Shown here piece after piece: positions 1 to 9,031 of a stretch of 64,000 nucleotides of DNA (its first letter is position 1; each line of letters opens with the position of its first letter). The position numbers and the translations under genes were made by a program. The DNA is from Rhodanobacter ginsengisoli (GTDB taxonomy: Bacteria > Pseudomonadota > Gammaproteobacteria > Xanthomonadales > Rhodanobacteraceae), in contig NZ_JBHSNF010000001.1 of NCBI RefSeq assembly GCF_042657065.1, positions 124,001 through 188,000 on the forward strand, written 5' to 3'. The notes under the pieces are model-generated. The model worked only from the letters and a program-made list of their open reading frames with translations, made no database searches and was not told the origin of the DNA.

Positions 1-2038
1 GGCCCTTGTCCTGCTTCGGCGTCACCAGCGCGGTCCACGACTTGCCGAAGTCGGTGGTCTTGTAGATGTACGGCGCCATGTCGCCGAAGCTGTGCCGGTC
101 GAACGCGACGTAGGCGGTGCCGGCATCGACGTTGTCGGCCTGCACCCAGGACACCCACTCGCCCGCGGGCAGGCCGCGGATGTTGTGCACCACGTTGCTC
201 CAGTGCCTGCCGTCGTCGCGGGTCAGCTGCAGGTTGCCGTCGTCGGTGCCGACCCAGATCAGCCCGGCCTGCCGCGGCGACTCGCTGATCGAATAGATCG
301 TGGTGTAGGTCTCGGCGTAGGAGTTGTCCACGGTGACCCCGCCGGACTTCTCCTGCTGCTGTTTCTTCGGGTCGTTGGTGGTGAGGTCGGGCGAGATGCG
401 ATCCCAGCTCTGGCCGTGATCGCGCGAGCGGAACAGGAACTGCGCGCCCATGTAGATCGTGCCCTTCTCGTGCGGGCTCAGTGCGATCGGGGTGTTCCAG
501 TTCCAGCGCAGCTTCTCGTGGTAGTTCGGCCTGGGCTGGATGTCGCGCGCCTCGTGCGTGTGCCGGTTCACGCGGGTGACGGTGCCGCCCTGGGTCTCCA
601 TGTAGATGTAGTCCGGGTCGGCCGGGTCGTCGAACATCCAGAAGCCGTCGCCGCCGCAGAAGTTCTCCCACTGCGCGTTGGCGATGCCGCCGGGATAGGC
701 CGAGTCGCCGACCCAGCAGGCGTTGTCCTGCAGGCCGCCGTAGACCCGGTAGGGGTCGGCGTTGTCCACGCTCACATGATAGAACTGCGACACCGGCAGG
801 TTGTTGGCCTTCCACCATTTGTTGCCGCCGTCCTGCGAGTACCACAGGCCGCCGTCGTCGCCCACGATGATCCGTTTCGTGTTGCGCGGATCGATCCACA
901 CCACGTGCGAGTCGCCGTGGCTGCCGCCGCCGACGTTGGCGAAGCTCTTGCCGCCGTCGAGGCTCTGGATCAGGTTGAGGTCGGGCTTGAACACGCGCTC
1001 CGGGTCGGTCGGGTCGACAATGAGATTGGCGAAGTAGAACGGCCGCCACACCATCAGCTGGCTCTTGTCGCGCGCCTGCCAGGTCTTGCCGCCGTCATCG
1101 GAGCGGTACAGCGCGGAGTTCGTCGATTCGACCAGGCTGTAGACGATCGAGGGGTTCGAAGGCGCCACCGCCACCGCGATGCGGCCGAACGGCTTGGTCG
1201 GGAAGCCCTTGTTGGCGCTGCTGGTGATCTCGGTCCACGACTTGCCGCCGTCGCCGGAGCGGAACAGCCCGCTGGCCGAGGGTGTGGTGGGCGATTCGCC
1301 GCCGGAGCGGAAGGTCCAGCCCTTGCGCCGGAAATCCCACATGCCGGCGAACAGCACGTTCGGGTCCTTCGGATCCATCGCCACCGAGGCGCAACCGGTC
1401 GACAGGTTGCGCCCCTTCAGTACCAGCTTCCACGACTTGCCGCCATCGCTGGTCTTGTACAGGCCGCGATCGGCCGAATCGCTCCACAGCTTGCCCGGCA
1501 CGCAGGCGTACACGGTGTTGCCGTCGTGCGGGTCGATCGCGATCTTCGCGATGCGCTCGGAATGCTTCAGGCCCATGTTCGACCAGCTCTCGCCGCCGTC
1601 GGTGGACTTGTAGATGCCGTCGCCGATCGACACCGTGTTGCGTGTCCACGACTCGCCGGTACCGACCCACACGGTGTCGTGCCGGGTCGGGTCGATGGCG
1701 ATGTCGCCGATCGACTGCACCGGTTGCTTGTCGAACACCGGCTTGAACGTGGTGCCGCCGTCACTGGACTTCCATACGCCGCCGCTGGCCGCGCCGACGT
1801 AGATCAGCAGCTTGCCGTCCTTCTCCGGCATCGCCGCCAGCGCGGCGATGCGCCCGCTCATCGTGGCCGAGCCGATATTGCGGGCGCCGAGACCGGAGAT
1901 CGCGCCGGCATCGAAACGGGCGGGAGCGGCTTTGGGCTGCGCCGGTGCGGCGCTGCAGACGCCGGCGGCAAGTATCAGGCCGAGGGCGAGGGCGAGGATC
2001 GGGCTCGCGACGGGTTTGCGATTGAACTGTTTCATCAT
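1..2038 (-). CDS. VPS10/sortilin-like Asp-box repeat protein, C-terminus cut off by window edge
   Basis: Exported beta-propeller protein of the VPS10/BNR (Asp-box) family, often annotated as glycosyl hydrolase or sortilin-like; the substrate is unknown. The visible 679 codons start with a signal peptide (basic MMKQFNRK, then an Ala/Leu core ending in VCSAAPAQ). Repeated Asp boxes of the S-x-D-G-G-x-x-W/F type follow (SSDGGTTF, STDGGESW, TSDGGKSW, SGDGGKSW, SDDGGKTW, SQDGGNKW). The start is the first of two adjacent ATGs, with AAGGAG seven bases upstream. The start overlaps the stop of the preceding LolA-like gene by four bases (ATGA), so the two are probably translationally coupled. The stop codon lies outside the window. 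It is a distant paralogue of the protein at 10074-13304. No glycosidase catalytic residues are recognisable, so enzymatic activity is not claimed. Confidence 0.88.
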   Translation of the reverse strand, partial: MMKQFNRKPVASPILALALGLILAAGVCSAAPAQPKAAPARFDAGAISGLGARNIGSATMSGRIAALAAMPEKDGKLLIYVGAASGGVWKSSDGGTTFKPVFDKQPVQSIGDIAIDPTRHDTVWVGTGESWTRNTVSIGDGIYKSTDGGESWSNMGLKHSERIAKIAIDPHDGNTVYACVPGKLWSDSADRGLYKTSDGGKSWKLVLKGRNLSTGCASVAMDPKDPNVLFAGMWDFRRKGWTFRSGGESPTTPSASGLFRSGDGGKSWTEITSSANKGFPTKPFGRIAVAVAPSNPSIVYSLVESTNSALYRSDDGGKTWQARDKSQLMVWRPFYFANLIVDPTDPERVFKPDLNLIQSLDGGKSFANVGGGSHGDSHVVWIDPRNTKRIIVGDDGGLWYSQDGGNKWWKANNLPVSQFYHVSVDNADPYRVYGGLQDNACWVGDSAYPGGIANAQWENFCGGDGFWMFDDPADPDYIYMETQGGTVTRVNRHTHEARDIQPRPNYHEKLRWNWNTPIALSPHEKGTIYMGAQFLFRSRDHGQSWDRISPDLTTNDPKKQQQEKSGGVTVDNSYAETYTTIYSISESPRQAGLIWVGTDDGNLQLTRDDGRHWSNVVHNIRGLPAGEWVSWVQADNVDAGTAYVAFDRHSFGDMAPYIYKTTDFGKSWTALVTPKQDKG

Positions 2039-2799
2039 TTCGCTCCTTCCGTTCCGTGGCCGGTTCCGGTGCTGGCCGGGAATGTGAACAGGCTGTCGTC
2101 CATCGGCACATTGGCCGCGGCCTTCGTCACCGTGAGCTGCTGTTTGCCGAAATCGCCGCCGCCCTTGGTCTCGCTGGCTATCGAGAACGGGAAGTACACG
2201 CCGTTGATCTTCTCGTAGTCGCCGTAGTCGGTGACCGACTCGACATGCGTGCCGCGCACGGTCAGCTGGCTGACCGTGCGGATCTCGAGGAAGTAATCCG
2301 GATCCAGATAGACGTATTCGATGTCGCCGTTCTTCAGGGTGACCTTGAGTTTGTGCGCCTCGGTGCCGTCGATGTCCTCTGTGCCGAGGTAGTCGAGCGT
2401 GCTGCCCCTGGCCTTCCAGTCGACCAGCGGGCCCCCGATCGCGGCGTCGTCGGCCAGTGGCCGGGCGTCGTCGTCGGACATCTTCTCGGGATCGCGCCGA
2501 CCCTGGAACGGCGAGATCTGCCACGCGTCCTTGCCGTCCCAGGCCTGCACCTGGGTCAGGCTCTGGATGGTGGCCTCGTTGCGGATCGAGTCCGGCGCCT
2601 TCTGGTAGGTCGCGAACGTCAGTTCGAACTGGCCACCGATGCGCATCTTGCCCTCGAGCTTGAGCGTGGTGATCGCGTGGATCTTGTCGAGGCCGCCACG
2701 GGCCTCGAGATTCTTCGCCACCAGCTCGTCGGGACTCAGCGCATGGGCCGAGGTGGCGACGAACAGTGCGGCAACGGACAGCAGCATGGACATACGCAT
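2035..2799 (-). CDS. LolA/LolB-fold-like periplasmic protein
   Basis: Probable periplasmic protein of 254 residues resembling outer-membrane lipoprotein-sorting (LolA-type) proteins. After a signal peptide (MRMSMLLSVAALFVATSAHA), the sequence has the typical opening LSPDELVAKNLEARGG and an all-beta-looking body with AWDGKDAWQISPF and the DPDYFLEI segment. The ATG at 2799 was chosen because GGGAGG lies about eight bases upstream and a signal peptide follows directly; the longer ORF to 2892 has neither. Its TGA overlaps the ATG of the downstream VPS10-like gene by four bases, so it probably works with that gene, perhaps as a carrier or assembly factor. That role is inferred from coupling only. 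Confidence 0.8.
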   Translation of the reverse strand: MRMSMLLSVAALFVATSAHALSPDELVAKNLEARGGLDKIHAITTLKLEGKMRIGGQFELTFATYQKAPDSIRNEATIQSLTQVQAWDGKDAWQISPFQGRRDPEKMSDDDARPLADDAAIGGPLVDWKARGSTLDYLGTEDIDGTEAHKLKVTLKNGDIEYVYLDPDYFLEIRTVSQLTVRGTHVESVTDYGDYEKINGVYFPFSIASETKGGGDFGKQQLTVTKAAANVPMDDSLFTFPASTGTGHGTEGAK

Positions 2800-3031
2800 G
2801 GAACCAGACCTCCCTCTGGTGTCACCCGCCGGCAGCGGGCTGCGGCTGGCCGCATCGCGGCCGACCAGGACGTCACATGTGCCCCTGCGCAACGGTGGAG
2901 CGATGCGACAGCTGCGAAGACTACGCGTCTGGCGGGCGCCAGGCGACGGTGCGGCGGGTAAACCTCTGGCCTATGGCGGATCGCCGCGCGCTGGGTGATA
3001 ACGTGCGGCTGGACTTTTATCGGGGTTACGC

Positions 3032-5200
3032 ATGTCGATTTCGCGCCACGCTCTGCTGCCGCTGGCTGTCGCCCTGGCGCTCGTCTCCGCCGCGGCACCG
3101 GCGCAGCAGGCGGCGTCATCCGCCACGAAATCGTCGACCGAGCTGGCGCCGGTCGACGTGCATGCCGAGAGCTGGCGCGAGACGCTCAAGGCCAAGCTCG
3201 AACACATGCTGCCCGAGGTCGACGGCACGAGGATCACCGTGACCAAGAAAACCACGGTGACCCATCTGGCCGACCAGCCCACGGTGATCGGCAACAACCT
3301 GGACCAGCTGCTGGCGCGCTCGCCCGGGGTGCAGGTGTCGCAGCAGCCCACGCCGACCCAGTTCAACCTCGGCTATCGCGGCCTGGGCAATCCGCAGGAA
3401 TCGGAATACGTGCTGGTGATGCAGGACGGCATTCCGCTGCAAAGCGACTGGATCGGCTTTCCCACCCTGTACGCGATGCCGCTGACCCAGGGCCTGTCCG
3501 GGGTCGAGCTGATCCGCGGCGGTTCCAGCCTGCTGTACGGGCCCGAGCCGGCGCCGGTGATCAACCTGGTGTCGCGCCGTCCCGCCCTCGGCGCCCCGTT
3601 GGCCGTCAGCAGCGAGCAGGTGGTCGGCAACCACGGGCTGTATTCCAGTTACAACGCGGTCGAGGGCAGCCGCGGGCGCTGGACCTATCGCGCCGATGCC
3701 GCCTATGTAGGCAGCGACGGCAGCCGTCCGAACGCCGGCTCGCAGATGCGCCAGGCCGATCTGTACGTCGGCTATCGCCCGGACGACAGGCAGCTGTGGT
3801 GGCTCGACCTGCATGTGATCGACGCGGCCTCCGGCGATGCCGGCCGGCTGGGTTATCCGCAGTGGCAGGTCAACCCGCGGGCCACGCCGACGCCATACAA
3901 CCGCGACTGGGTCAGCCGCGACCAGCTGGTGCTCGGCCACCGCCACGAGTTCGCCGACGGCTGGCTGTTCGAGGGCAAGCTGTGGTTCGCGTATCAGGAT
4001 CTGGCCAGCCGCTCGGCCAGCGGGGCGCTGGCGCCGCAGCCGCCACCGAGCAGCACCACCGTGCAGGACGAGCAGTTCCGCACCGGCGGCGCCGACCTGC
4101 GCCTGCGCAGGAAGTGGGGCCAGGGCAACGCCTTCACCGTCGGCACCACGCTGTTCCACGGTGACGATCCGTTCCGGCAGTGGACCAGCAGCAATCTCTA
4201 CGCGGACCACTACGACCGCAGCGGCACGCCGCGACTGCGGCAGTCGCGCCGTTCCGACTATGCGGCGGTGTTCGCCGAGAACGTGTTCCGCCTGCCGCAT
4301 CGCTTCCACATCGTGCCGTCGGTGCGGCTGGAGCATGAGCGGGTGGCGGTCGACGAAAGCGTCAGGCCGCCGTTCCTCAGCCGTCCGCTGATTCATGAGG
4401 CAGACGCGCGCACGGTGCCGCTGTTCGGGCTGGGCATCGGCAACGACTTCGGCCACGGCAACGAGACCTACTTCAACGTGTCGCAGGGCTGGCGTCCATT
4501 GCGCTACTTCGACATGGCCTCGCCGTTCGCCAACATCGTGCCCGGCCACGCGCCCGATCCGTCGAAGTCGCTGTCGTACGAGCTGGGTGTGCATGGCGTG
4601 CCGGTGACCGGCCTGTACTACGACGTCAGCGTGTTCTGGATCGACTTCAGGAACCGCATCGAGGCGCAGCACATCAACGCCACCGACGTGATCGAGGTGA
4701 ACAGCGGCGACACCCGCAGCCGCGGTTTCGAGGGGCAGCTCAACTACGATTTGCTGGCGCGCAGCGCACGGGCCGAGCATGGCGAGCATCTGGAAGCGTT
4801 CATCAGCGCCAGCCTGCTGAATGCGCGATTCACTGCCAGCGCGATCCCCGGCCAGGTCGGCAAGACCCCGGCCTACGCACCGCGCCATCTGCTCAAGGCC
4901 GGTGTGACCTGGCGCGTGGAACAGCGCCTCAAGCTCAGCCTCACCGCGGTCTCCTCGGCCGCGCAATACTGGCAGGATTCCGACCAGTCGCGCGGCAGCG
5001 GCGACAGCTACCTGCCTGCGCGCATTCCGGCCTACACCGTGCTGGATCTGGCCGGCGACTGGCAGCTCAACCGCCACCTCACCCTGCTCGCCGGCGTCAG
5101 CAATCTCGCCGATCGTCGGTACTACGACCGCGTCTGGCAGACCGGGCTGGAGCCGGCGCTGGGGCGTTCCTGGTATGCGGGAGTGCGCCTGGCGCTGTGA
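3032..5200 (+). CDS. TonB-dependent outer-membrane receptor, FecA/siderophore-like
   Basis: Outer-membrane TonB-dependent receptor of 722 residues, probably for a ferric chelate. A signal peptide ends at APAQQAAS. The plug follows (about residues 60-180), with DQLLARSPGVQV, the receptor-typical GLGNPQESEYVLVMQDGIPL and GVELIRGGSSLLYGPEPAPVINLVSRRP. The remainder is a 22-strand-type barrel ending NLADRRYYDRVWQTGLEPALGRSWYAGVRLAL. There is no N-terminal STN signalling domain, so it should not signal to an anti-sigma factor. Divergent from the LolA/VPS10 pair, with 232 bases between; no convincing Fur site was found there. The start has only a weak ribosome site but is followed by a good signal peptide. 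The iron-chelate substrate is inferred from family resemblance. Confidence 0.88.
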   Translation: MSISRHALLPLAVALALVSAAAPAQQAASSATKSSTELAPVDVHAESWRETLKAKLEHMLPEVDGTRITVTKKTTVTHLADQPTVIGNNLDQLLARSPGVQVSQQPTPTQFNLGYRGLGNPQESEYVLVMQDGIPLQSDWIGFPTLYAMPLTQGLSGVELIRGGSSLLYGPEPAPVINLVSRRPALGAPLAVSSEQVVGNHGLYSSYNAVEGSRGRWTYRADAAYVGSDGSRPNAGSQMRQADLYVGYRPDDRQLWWLDLHVIDAASGDAGRLGYPQWQVNPRATPTPYNRDWVSRDQLVLGHRHEFADGWLFEGKLWFAYQDLASRSASGALAPQPPPSSTTVQDEQFRTGGADLRLRRKWGQGNAFTVGTTLFHGDDPFRQWTSSNLYADHYDRSGTPRLRQSRRSDYAAVFAENVFRLPHRFHIVPSVRLEHERVAVDESVRPPFLSRPLIHEADARTVPLFGLGIGNDFGHGNETYFNVSQGWRPLRYFDMASPFANIVPGHAPDPSKSLSYELGVHGVPVTGLYYDVSVFWIDFRNRIEAQHINATDVIEVNSGDTRSRGFEGQLNYDLLARSARAEHGEHLEAFISASLLNARFTASAIPGQVGKTPAYAPRHLLKAGVTWRVEQRLKLSLTAVSSAAQYWQDSDQSRGSGDSYLPARIPAYTVLDLAGDWQLNRHLTLLAGVSNLADRRYYDRVWQTGLEPALGRSWYAGVRLAL

Positions 5201-5266
5201 TCGTCGATGCTTGCGCGGCGCACGCATCGACCCGGAACAGCAGCCGGTCGCGCGCTGGTCGCGGAC

Positions 5267-6022
5267 TCAGCGCCAGCCGGCATCACGTGCGGCGCGCTCC
5301 TGCTGCGCATCGAACGCCTCGCCCCGGATGCGCGCATCGACCGCCGCCTGCACGGCCAGTGGCAGCGCACTCGCCGCTTGTCGCAGTTCGCCGCCCGCCG
5401 GCTTTTCAGCCGCGCTGATCACGGGTAGCGACCAGCCGGCTGCCTCATGGCAGGCGAGCCCGGCCATTGCTGGCCGGGTGCGCTGGACGAAGGTGCGGCA
5501 GATGTTGCCATCGGCACTGCGGAAACTCAGGCCGATGGCGATCGACGCATGCGGATCGGGGGCGCTGGCCAGGTCCTGGTCGAGCGCCCTCGACAGCGCG
5601 CCCGCCGCGAATTGCTGGCCGTCGTGCACTCGTACCAGCTCGTTACCCTGCTTCCACCACAGCGCCACCGCGAGCACGGCAATCGACGCGGCCACCGCGG
5701 CGCCCGGCACCCACCAGCGACGCCGGGCGCGATGCCGGCCTGCGCCAAATCCGCGGCGGGCGGAGTGCGTCGGGTGAGCTGCCGGTGCAGGGGTGGCTTG
5801 CGCGGAGGTCGGCCGCAACAAGGCGGACAGATGTGCCGGCACCGGCTCGTCGAGTACCGGATCGAACGCGGCCTTGAGCTGCGCACGCAATGCGCGCGCC
5901 TGCTGCACTCGGCGGGCAAGCACATCGTCGTGCGCCAGCGCGGCGTCGATCCGCGCGGCGCCCGCCGCGTCGAGCTCGCCATCCACGTAGGCCTGCAATG
6001 TGTCGTCGTCGATCGGATTCAT
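5267..6022 (-). CDS. Transmembrane anti-sigma factor (RskA-like)
   Basis: Single-pass inner-membrane anti-sigma factor of 251 residues that would sequester the ECF sigma factor encoded just upstream. The cytoplasmic N-terminus begins MNPIDDDTLQAYVDGELDAA, the common anti-sigma opening. It lacks the zinc-binding HxxxCxxC motif. One membrane segment (GAAVAASIAVLAVALWW, about residues 148-165) separates it from a periplasmic domain of about 85 residues with two cysteines, near CRTFVQR and GLACHEAAGW. Its ATG overlaps the sigma stop by four bases. The divergent subtilisin gene could provide regulated proteolysis, but that is speculation. Confidence 0.87.
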   Translation of the reverse strand: MNPIDDDTLQAYVDGELDAAGAARIDAALAHDDVLARRVQQARALRAQLKAAFDPVLDEPVPAHLSALLRPTSAQATPAPAAHPTHSARRGFGAGRHRARRRWWVPGAAVAASIAVLAVALWWKQGNELVRVHDGQQFAAGALSRALDQDLASAPDPHASIAIGLSFRSADGNICRTFVQRTRPAMAGLACHEAAGWSLPVISAAEKPAGGELRQAASALPLAVQAAVDARIRGEAFDAQQERAARDAGWR

Positions 6023-6507
6023 GCGTCCTTCCCACGATGGGCTTGCAGGGAGGCGCGGGCACGCGCCAGACGGCTGGTGACGGTTCCCACCGGCACCTCC
6101 AACAGCTCGGCGGCCTCGCTGTACGACAGTCCTTCGACCAGCACCAGCGCCACCACCTCGCGATGATCCGGCGGCAGCGTCGCCAGCGCCGCCGCCAGAT
6201 CCAGCGTCTGTGCGGGTGTACTGGCGCCGTCTGCTGCAGTGACTCCGGCTTCCTCGGGCGCGAACAGGTTTTGCGACCGGCCGCGCCCACGCAGTTCATC
6301 CCGCCAGGCGTTGCGCGCAATCGCGAACACCCATTTGTCCAGCGCGGCGTCCGGCCGCCACTGTTCCGCCCGAGCCAGTGCGCGCTCCAGCACGAGCTGC
6401 ACCAGATCGTCGGCGTCGGCGACCTGACCTGCCAGGGCCCGCGCCAGGCGACGCAAGCGAGGCAGCAGCGGGAGCAATCCTTCGCGCACGGTTTGGCTCG
6501 GATCCAC
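6019..6507 (-). CDS. ECF RNA polymerase sigma factor
   Basis: Extracytoplasmic-function sigma factor. Region 2 is seen as LRRLARALAGQVADADDLVQLVLERAL ... KWVFAIARNAWRDEL; region 4 as LATLPPDHREVVALVLVEGLSYSEAAELLEVPVGTVTSRLARARA, a helix-turn-helix. Starting at the GTG at 6507 gives 162 residues; AAAGG lies six bases upstream. An in-frame GTG at 6555 would add 16 residues but has no ribosome site. It overlaps the anti-sigma gene by four bases. The target promoters are not known. The divergent subtilisin/Ala-Gly/barrel genes are natural candidates, but no clear ECF -35/-10 pair of correct spacing was found in the 122 bases between. Confidence 0.9.
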   Translation of the reverse strand: MDPSQTVREGLLPLLPRLRRLARALAGQVADADDLVQLVLERALARAEQWRPDAALDKWVFAIARNAWRDELRGRGRSQNLFAPEEAGVTAADGASTPAQTLDLAAALATLPPDHREVVALVLVEGLSYSEAAELLEVPVGTVTSRLARARASLQAHRGKDA

Positions 6508-6629
6508 GTATGACCTTTCCAGTACGTTTGAGGGGAGCAATTCCTTCCCTCGCACCTGGTGGCGCGGTTCGGAAGCGTAAATTCGCTCAATGCTAGCATC
6601 CGGGCTCTCCGCTTCCGATCAGGTTCGTC

Positions 6630-7877
6630 ATGCCCATGCCGCGCCCATCTTCGTTGCATATCTCGTTGCTGGTCATCGGGTTCGCCTTGCTCGGTGCGGC
6701 GCCTGCGGGGGCGCAAGTGCTCGGTGCGGTGCGGGGTTTGCCGGGCGCGCAGATACCAGGTGTGGGGTTGCCCGGCCTGCCTTCCGTCGCGCCGATGCCG
6801 CGTCTCGACGACCTGCTGCGTTCGACCCGGGCGCTGACCCGACAGCTGCAAATCGATGCCTTGCGGCGGGAGGAACCCCGGCGCGTGGCGATAGACCCGC
6901 ACGGCAATCCGGTGCTGCGCGGGGAATTCCTGGTAATGGATCCGACGCCCGCGCAACTGGCGGCACTGCAGGCGCAAGGTTTTACCGCCGATACCCCGTC
7001 TCCTGCAGACGCATCGCTGGGTTTGAACCTGGTGGTCCTGCACGACACCCGCGGGCGCAGCGAGGCCAGGGCGATGCGTGCCCTGCGGCAGGCGGTGCCG
7101 TCTGCGGCGTTCACCTACCAGCACCTGTACCTGCCCGCGGGCGATGGGCATGCCGTCGGCGAAAACACTTCGGCAACCACGCCGTCCACGGCGATGCCGC
7201 GGCGGGTGGGACTGATCGACGGCGGCGTCGACCCGGCCGACCCGGCGCTGGCGCATGTAAGCATGGAAGAGCATGGCTGCGCGACGGCGGCGATATCGCG
7301 GCATGGCACTGCGGTGGCCGCGCGCCTCGTCGAGGGTGATCCGGACACGCTGTACGCCGCCGACCTGTGGTGTGGCGACAAGGTCGGCGGCACCACCTCG
7401 AATCTCGTCGACGCGCTGGCCTGGATGGCACGCGAAGGGGTGCCGGTGATCAATATCAGCCTGGTCGGTCCCGACAACCCGGTACTCGCGCGCGCCGTGC
7501 AGGCGATGATCGCGCGCGGGCATGTGCTGGTCGCGGCGGTCGGCAACGATGGACCGGCGGCGCCGCCGCTGTTTCCGGCGGCCTATCCGGGCGTGATCGG
7601 GGTCAGCGGTGTCGATGCACACGATCGCGTGCTGCCCGAGTCGGGCAGTGGCGACCAGGTCGCCTTCTGCGCGTCGGGTCTGGTCGGCAACGGCCGGCAT
7701 GCGATGCGCGGCACCTCGTTCGCGTCACCGATCGTGGCGCGCAGGGCCGCCCAGTTGCTGAGCGCGCCGCGCCAGGGTGCCGCCGCCCGGGTCGTGCAGC
7801 GTCTGGCCAGCGAGGCCCGCGATCTCGGCGCTCCTGGCCGGGACCCGCGCTACGGCTACGGCCTGCTGTCACCCTGA
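6630..7877 (+). CDS. Exported S8 (subtilisin-like) serine protease
   Basis: Secreted or periplasmic subtilisin-family protease of 415 residues. A signal peptide (to about residue 28, GAAPAGA) precedes a mature N-terminus that starts QVLGAVRGLPG. A region of about 160 residues (possible propeptide) precedes the catalytic domain. The triad is visible: Asp197 in GLIDGGVD, His225 in SRHGTAVAA, Ser363 in RGTSFASP, with the oxyanion Asn306 in AVGNDGP. It is divergent from the ECF sigma/anti-sigma pair and followed by an Ala/Gly-rich exported protein and a barrel, suggesting one envelope-linked locus. The exact start (first ATG or the third codon) is uncertain because the ribosome site is weak. Confidence 0.9.
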   Translation: MPMPRPSSLHISLLVIGFALLGAAPAGAQVLGAVRGLPGAQIPGVGLPGLPSVAPMPRLDDLLRSTRALTRQLQIDALRREEPRRVAIDPHGNPVLRGEFLVMDPTPAQLAALQAQGFTADTPSPADASLGLNLVVLHDTRGRSEARAMRALRQAVPSAAFTYQHLYLPAGDGHAVGENTSATTPSTAMPRRVGLIDGGVDPADPALAHVSMEEHGCATAAISRHGTAVAARLVEGDPDTLYAADLWCGDKVGGTTSNLVDALAWMAREGVPVINISLVGPDNPVLARAVQAMIARGHVLVAAVGNDGPAAPPLFPAAYPGVIGVSGVDAHDRVLPESGSGDQVAFCASGLVGNGRHAMRGTSFASPIVARRAAQLLSAPRQGAAARVVQRLASEARDLGAPGRDPRYGYGLLSP

Positions 7878-7983
7878 GACTGAACGAAAACCGAATGTGG
7901 TCTTGTGCCAGGGAAGGATCCCGGGAGCCCGGACGTAATGGACCTTGCAAGCCGCGGATGTACCGCCGGCAGGAGGTCCCCTC

Positions 7984-8913
7984 ATGCGAAACAAGACCCT
8001 CAACAACAAGACCCTCAACAAGACCCTCAACAAGACCCTCAACAAGACCCTGATCGCGGGTGCCTTTGCGCTGGCGATCGTCGTGCCCGTGCATGCCCAG
8101 GTGCTGGGCGGCGGCGCGCTCGGCGGTGGACTGGGTGGTGGGCTGACCAGCCCGATGAATTCCGCGATGGGCCAGGTCGGTGGCCAGATCGGTGGTGCCG
8201 TGCATGGCGCGGGACAAGTCAATGTACCCGACATCAACCGCGTGGGCGCGGAGCATCGCGCTGAACGCCTGCGCGGGCGCGCCTCTTCGGTCGCTGCGTC
8301 GGCGACGGACACAGCAACGCGTGACGTCGGCCAGGCGCATGGCTCGGCCGTCGCCGCCACCGCCACCGGACTCACCGGGGCGGCCGGTGCCAGCGCCGGG
8401 CCGAACGGCGATGCCGCGCTGAACGGTGCGGCTGCCCTGGGCAGCTCCGCGGCTGGCGGAATCGATGCCGCCGCCGCGCGCGATGCCGCTTCCAGCAGCG
8501 CAGGTCAGGCACTCGGTCGGGCGCGTGCCGCCGCCTCGGGCGCGAAGAGTGGGGCGCGGGGCGCAGTGAGCCGGGTGCAGGATGCAGCCGGCAACGCGTC
8601 CGGCCGCGCGCAGCGTTCGGTGCATGCCGCCCGGGGCACGGCCGCTACCGGCGTGCAATCAGCGAAAACGGCGTTGTCACACGCCCCGGTCGACTTGTCG
8701 GGTTCGGGCGCTGCCAGCGGCAACGCGAGCGGTCACGCCGGCAGTGCGGTTGGCACCCGGGCAACGCCCGCCGCAGGCGCGGAGTCCACTGCGACCGGCG
8801 CGGGCCACGCCAGCGGTCGGGCGGGCGTCCACGGTTCGGCGCGGGATGGCATCTCCGCGTCGGCGCAGGCCGATGGTGGTGCGAGCGCCGATGCCGGCGC
8901 GCAGCAGCACTGA
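7984..8913 (+). CDS. Exported Ala/Gly/Ser-rich low-complexity protein
   Basis: No known family is recognised. The 309-residue product starts with MRNKTLNNKTLNKTLNK, a repeat-built basic n-region, followed by a hydrophobic core (LIAGAFALAIVVPVHA) and a cut before QVLGGGALGGG. The mature protein is extremely rich in Ala, Gly and Ser. It contains glycine stretches (about residues 38-60) and long Ala/Arg-rich stretches with patterns such as GRARAAASGAKSGARGAVSR, and has no cysteine. The start is supported by a strong AGGAGG seven bases before ATG; the longer ORF from 7945 has no such site. The mature N-terminus QVLG is shared with the protease just upstream. It could be a surface or matrix protein, or a protease substrate; neither is shown. 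Confidence 0.72.
   Translation: MRNKTLNNKTLNKTLNKTLNKTLIAGAFALAIVVPVHAQVLGGGALGGGLGGGLTSPMNSAMGQVGGQIGGAVHGAGQVNVPDINRVGAEHRAERLRGRASSVAASATDTATRDVGQAHGSAVAATATGLTGAAGASAGPNGDAALNGAAALGSSAAGGIDAAAARDAASSSAGQALGRARAAASGAKSGARGAVSRVQDAAGNASGRAQRSVHAARGTAATGVQSAKTALSHAPVDLSGSGAASGNASGHAGSAVGTRATPAAGAESTATGAGHASGRAGVHGSARDGISASAQADGGASADAGAQQH
7990..8052 (+). repeat. 12-bp tandem repeat inside a signal peptide
   Basis: Five copies of the 12-base unit AACAAGACCCTC (Asn-Lys-Thr-Leu). Copies 2-5 are contiguous and a three-base AAC insertion follows the first; the last copy ends in G. All copies stay in frame and encode the n-region of the signal peptide of the Ala/Gly-rich protein. A unit divisible by three means that copy-number change would alter signal-peptide length without a frameshift. 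Confidence 0.95.
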
Positions 8914-8975
8914 CCCATCGGCGTCCCGATCGCCTGGCGGTCCGGCCGGCTGATCTACCCCGACCCAGTGCCCTT

Positions 8976-9002
8976 GCGGGCCCGGCGAGAAGCCGGGCCC
9001 GC
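8976..9002. terminator. GC-rich hairpin between Ala/Gly protein and barrel gene
   Basis: Perfect 11-bp inverted repeat (GCGGGCCCGGC and its complement) with a five-base loop, 63 bases after the stop of the Ala/Gly-rich gene and 29 bases before the barrel gene start. No T-run follows, so it may attenuate, stabilise the upstream mRNA, or terminate with help. Confidence 0.6.
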
Positions 9003-9031
9003 CCCGTGAATTCATCAGGGAGACCCGCGGC

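Noticed and set aside
92..2218. Long plus-strand ORF of 708 codons opposite the VPS10-like gene
   Set aside because: Antisense shadow caused by high GC; no start signal, repetitive Ala/Val/Arg/His composition, and the opposite strand encodes a clear exported Asp-box protein.
2800..3031. Fur box for the TonB receptor at 3032
   Set aside because: No sequence near the GATAAT-type palindrome with adequate match; only an isolated GATAAC occurs.
6508..6629. Auto-regulated ECF promoter (GGAATT ... CGTA) for the sigma gene
   Set aside because: The spacing of about 13 bases is too short for an ECF -35/-10 pair; no convincing alternative found.
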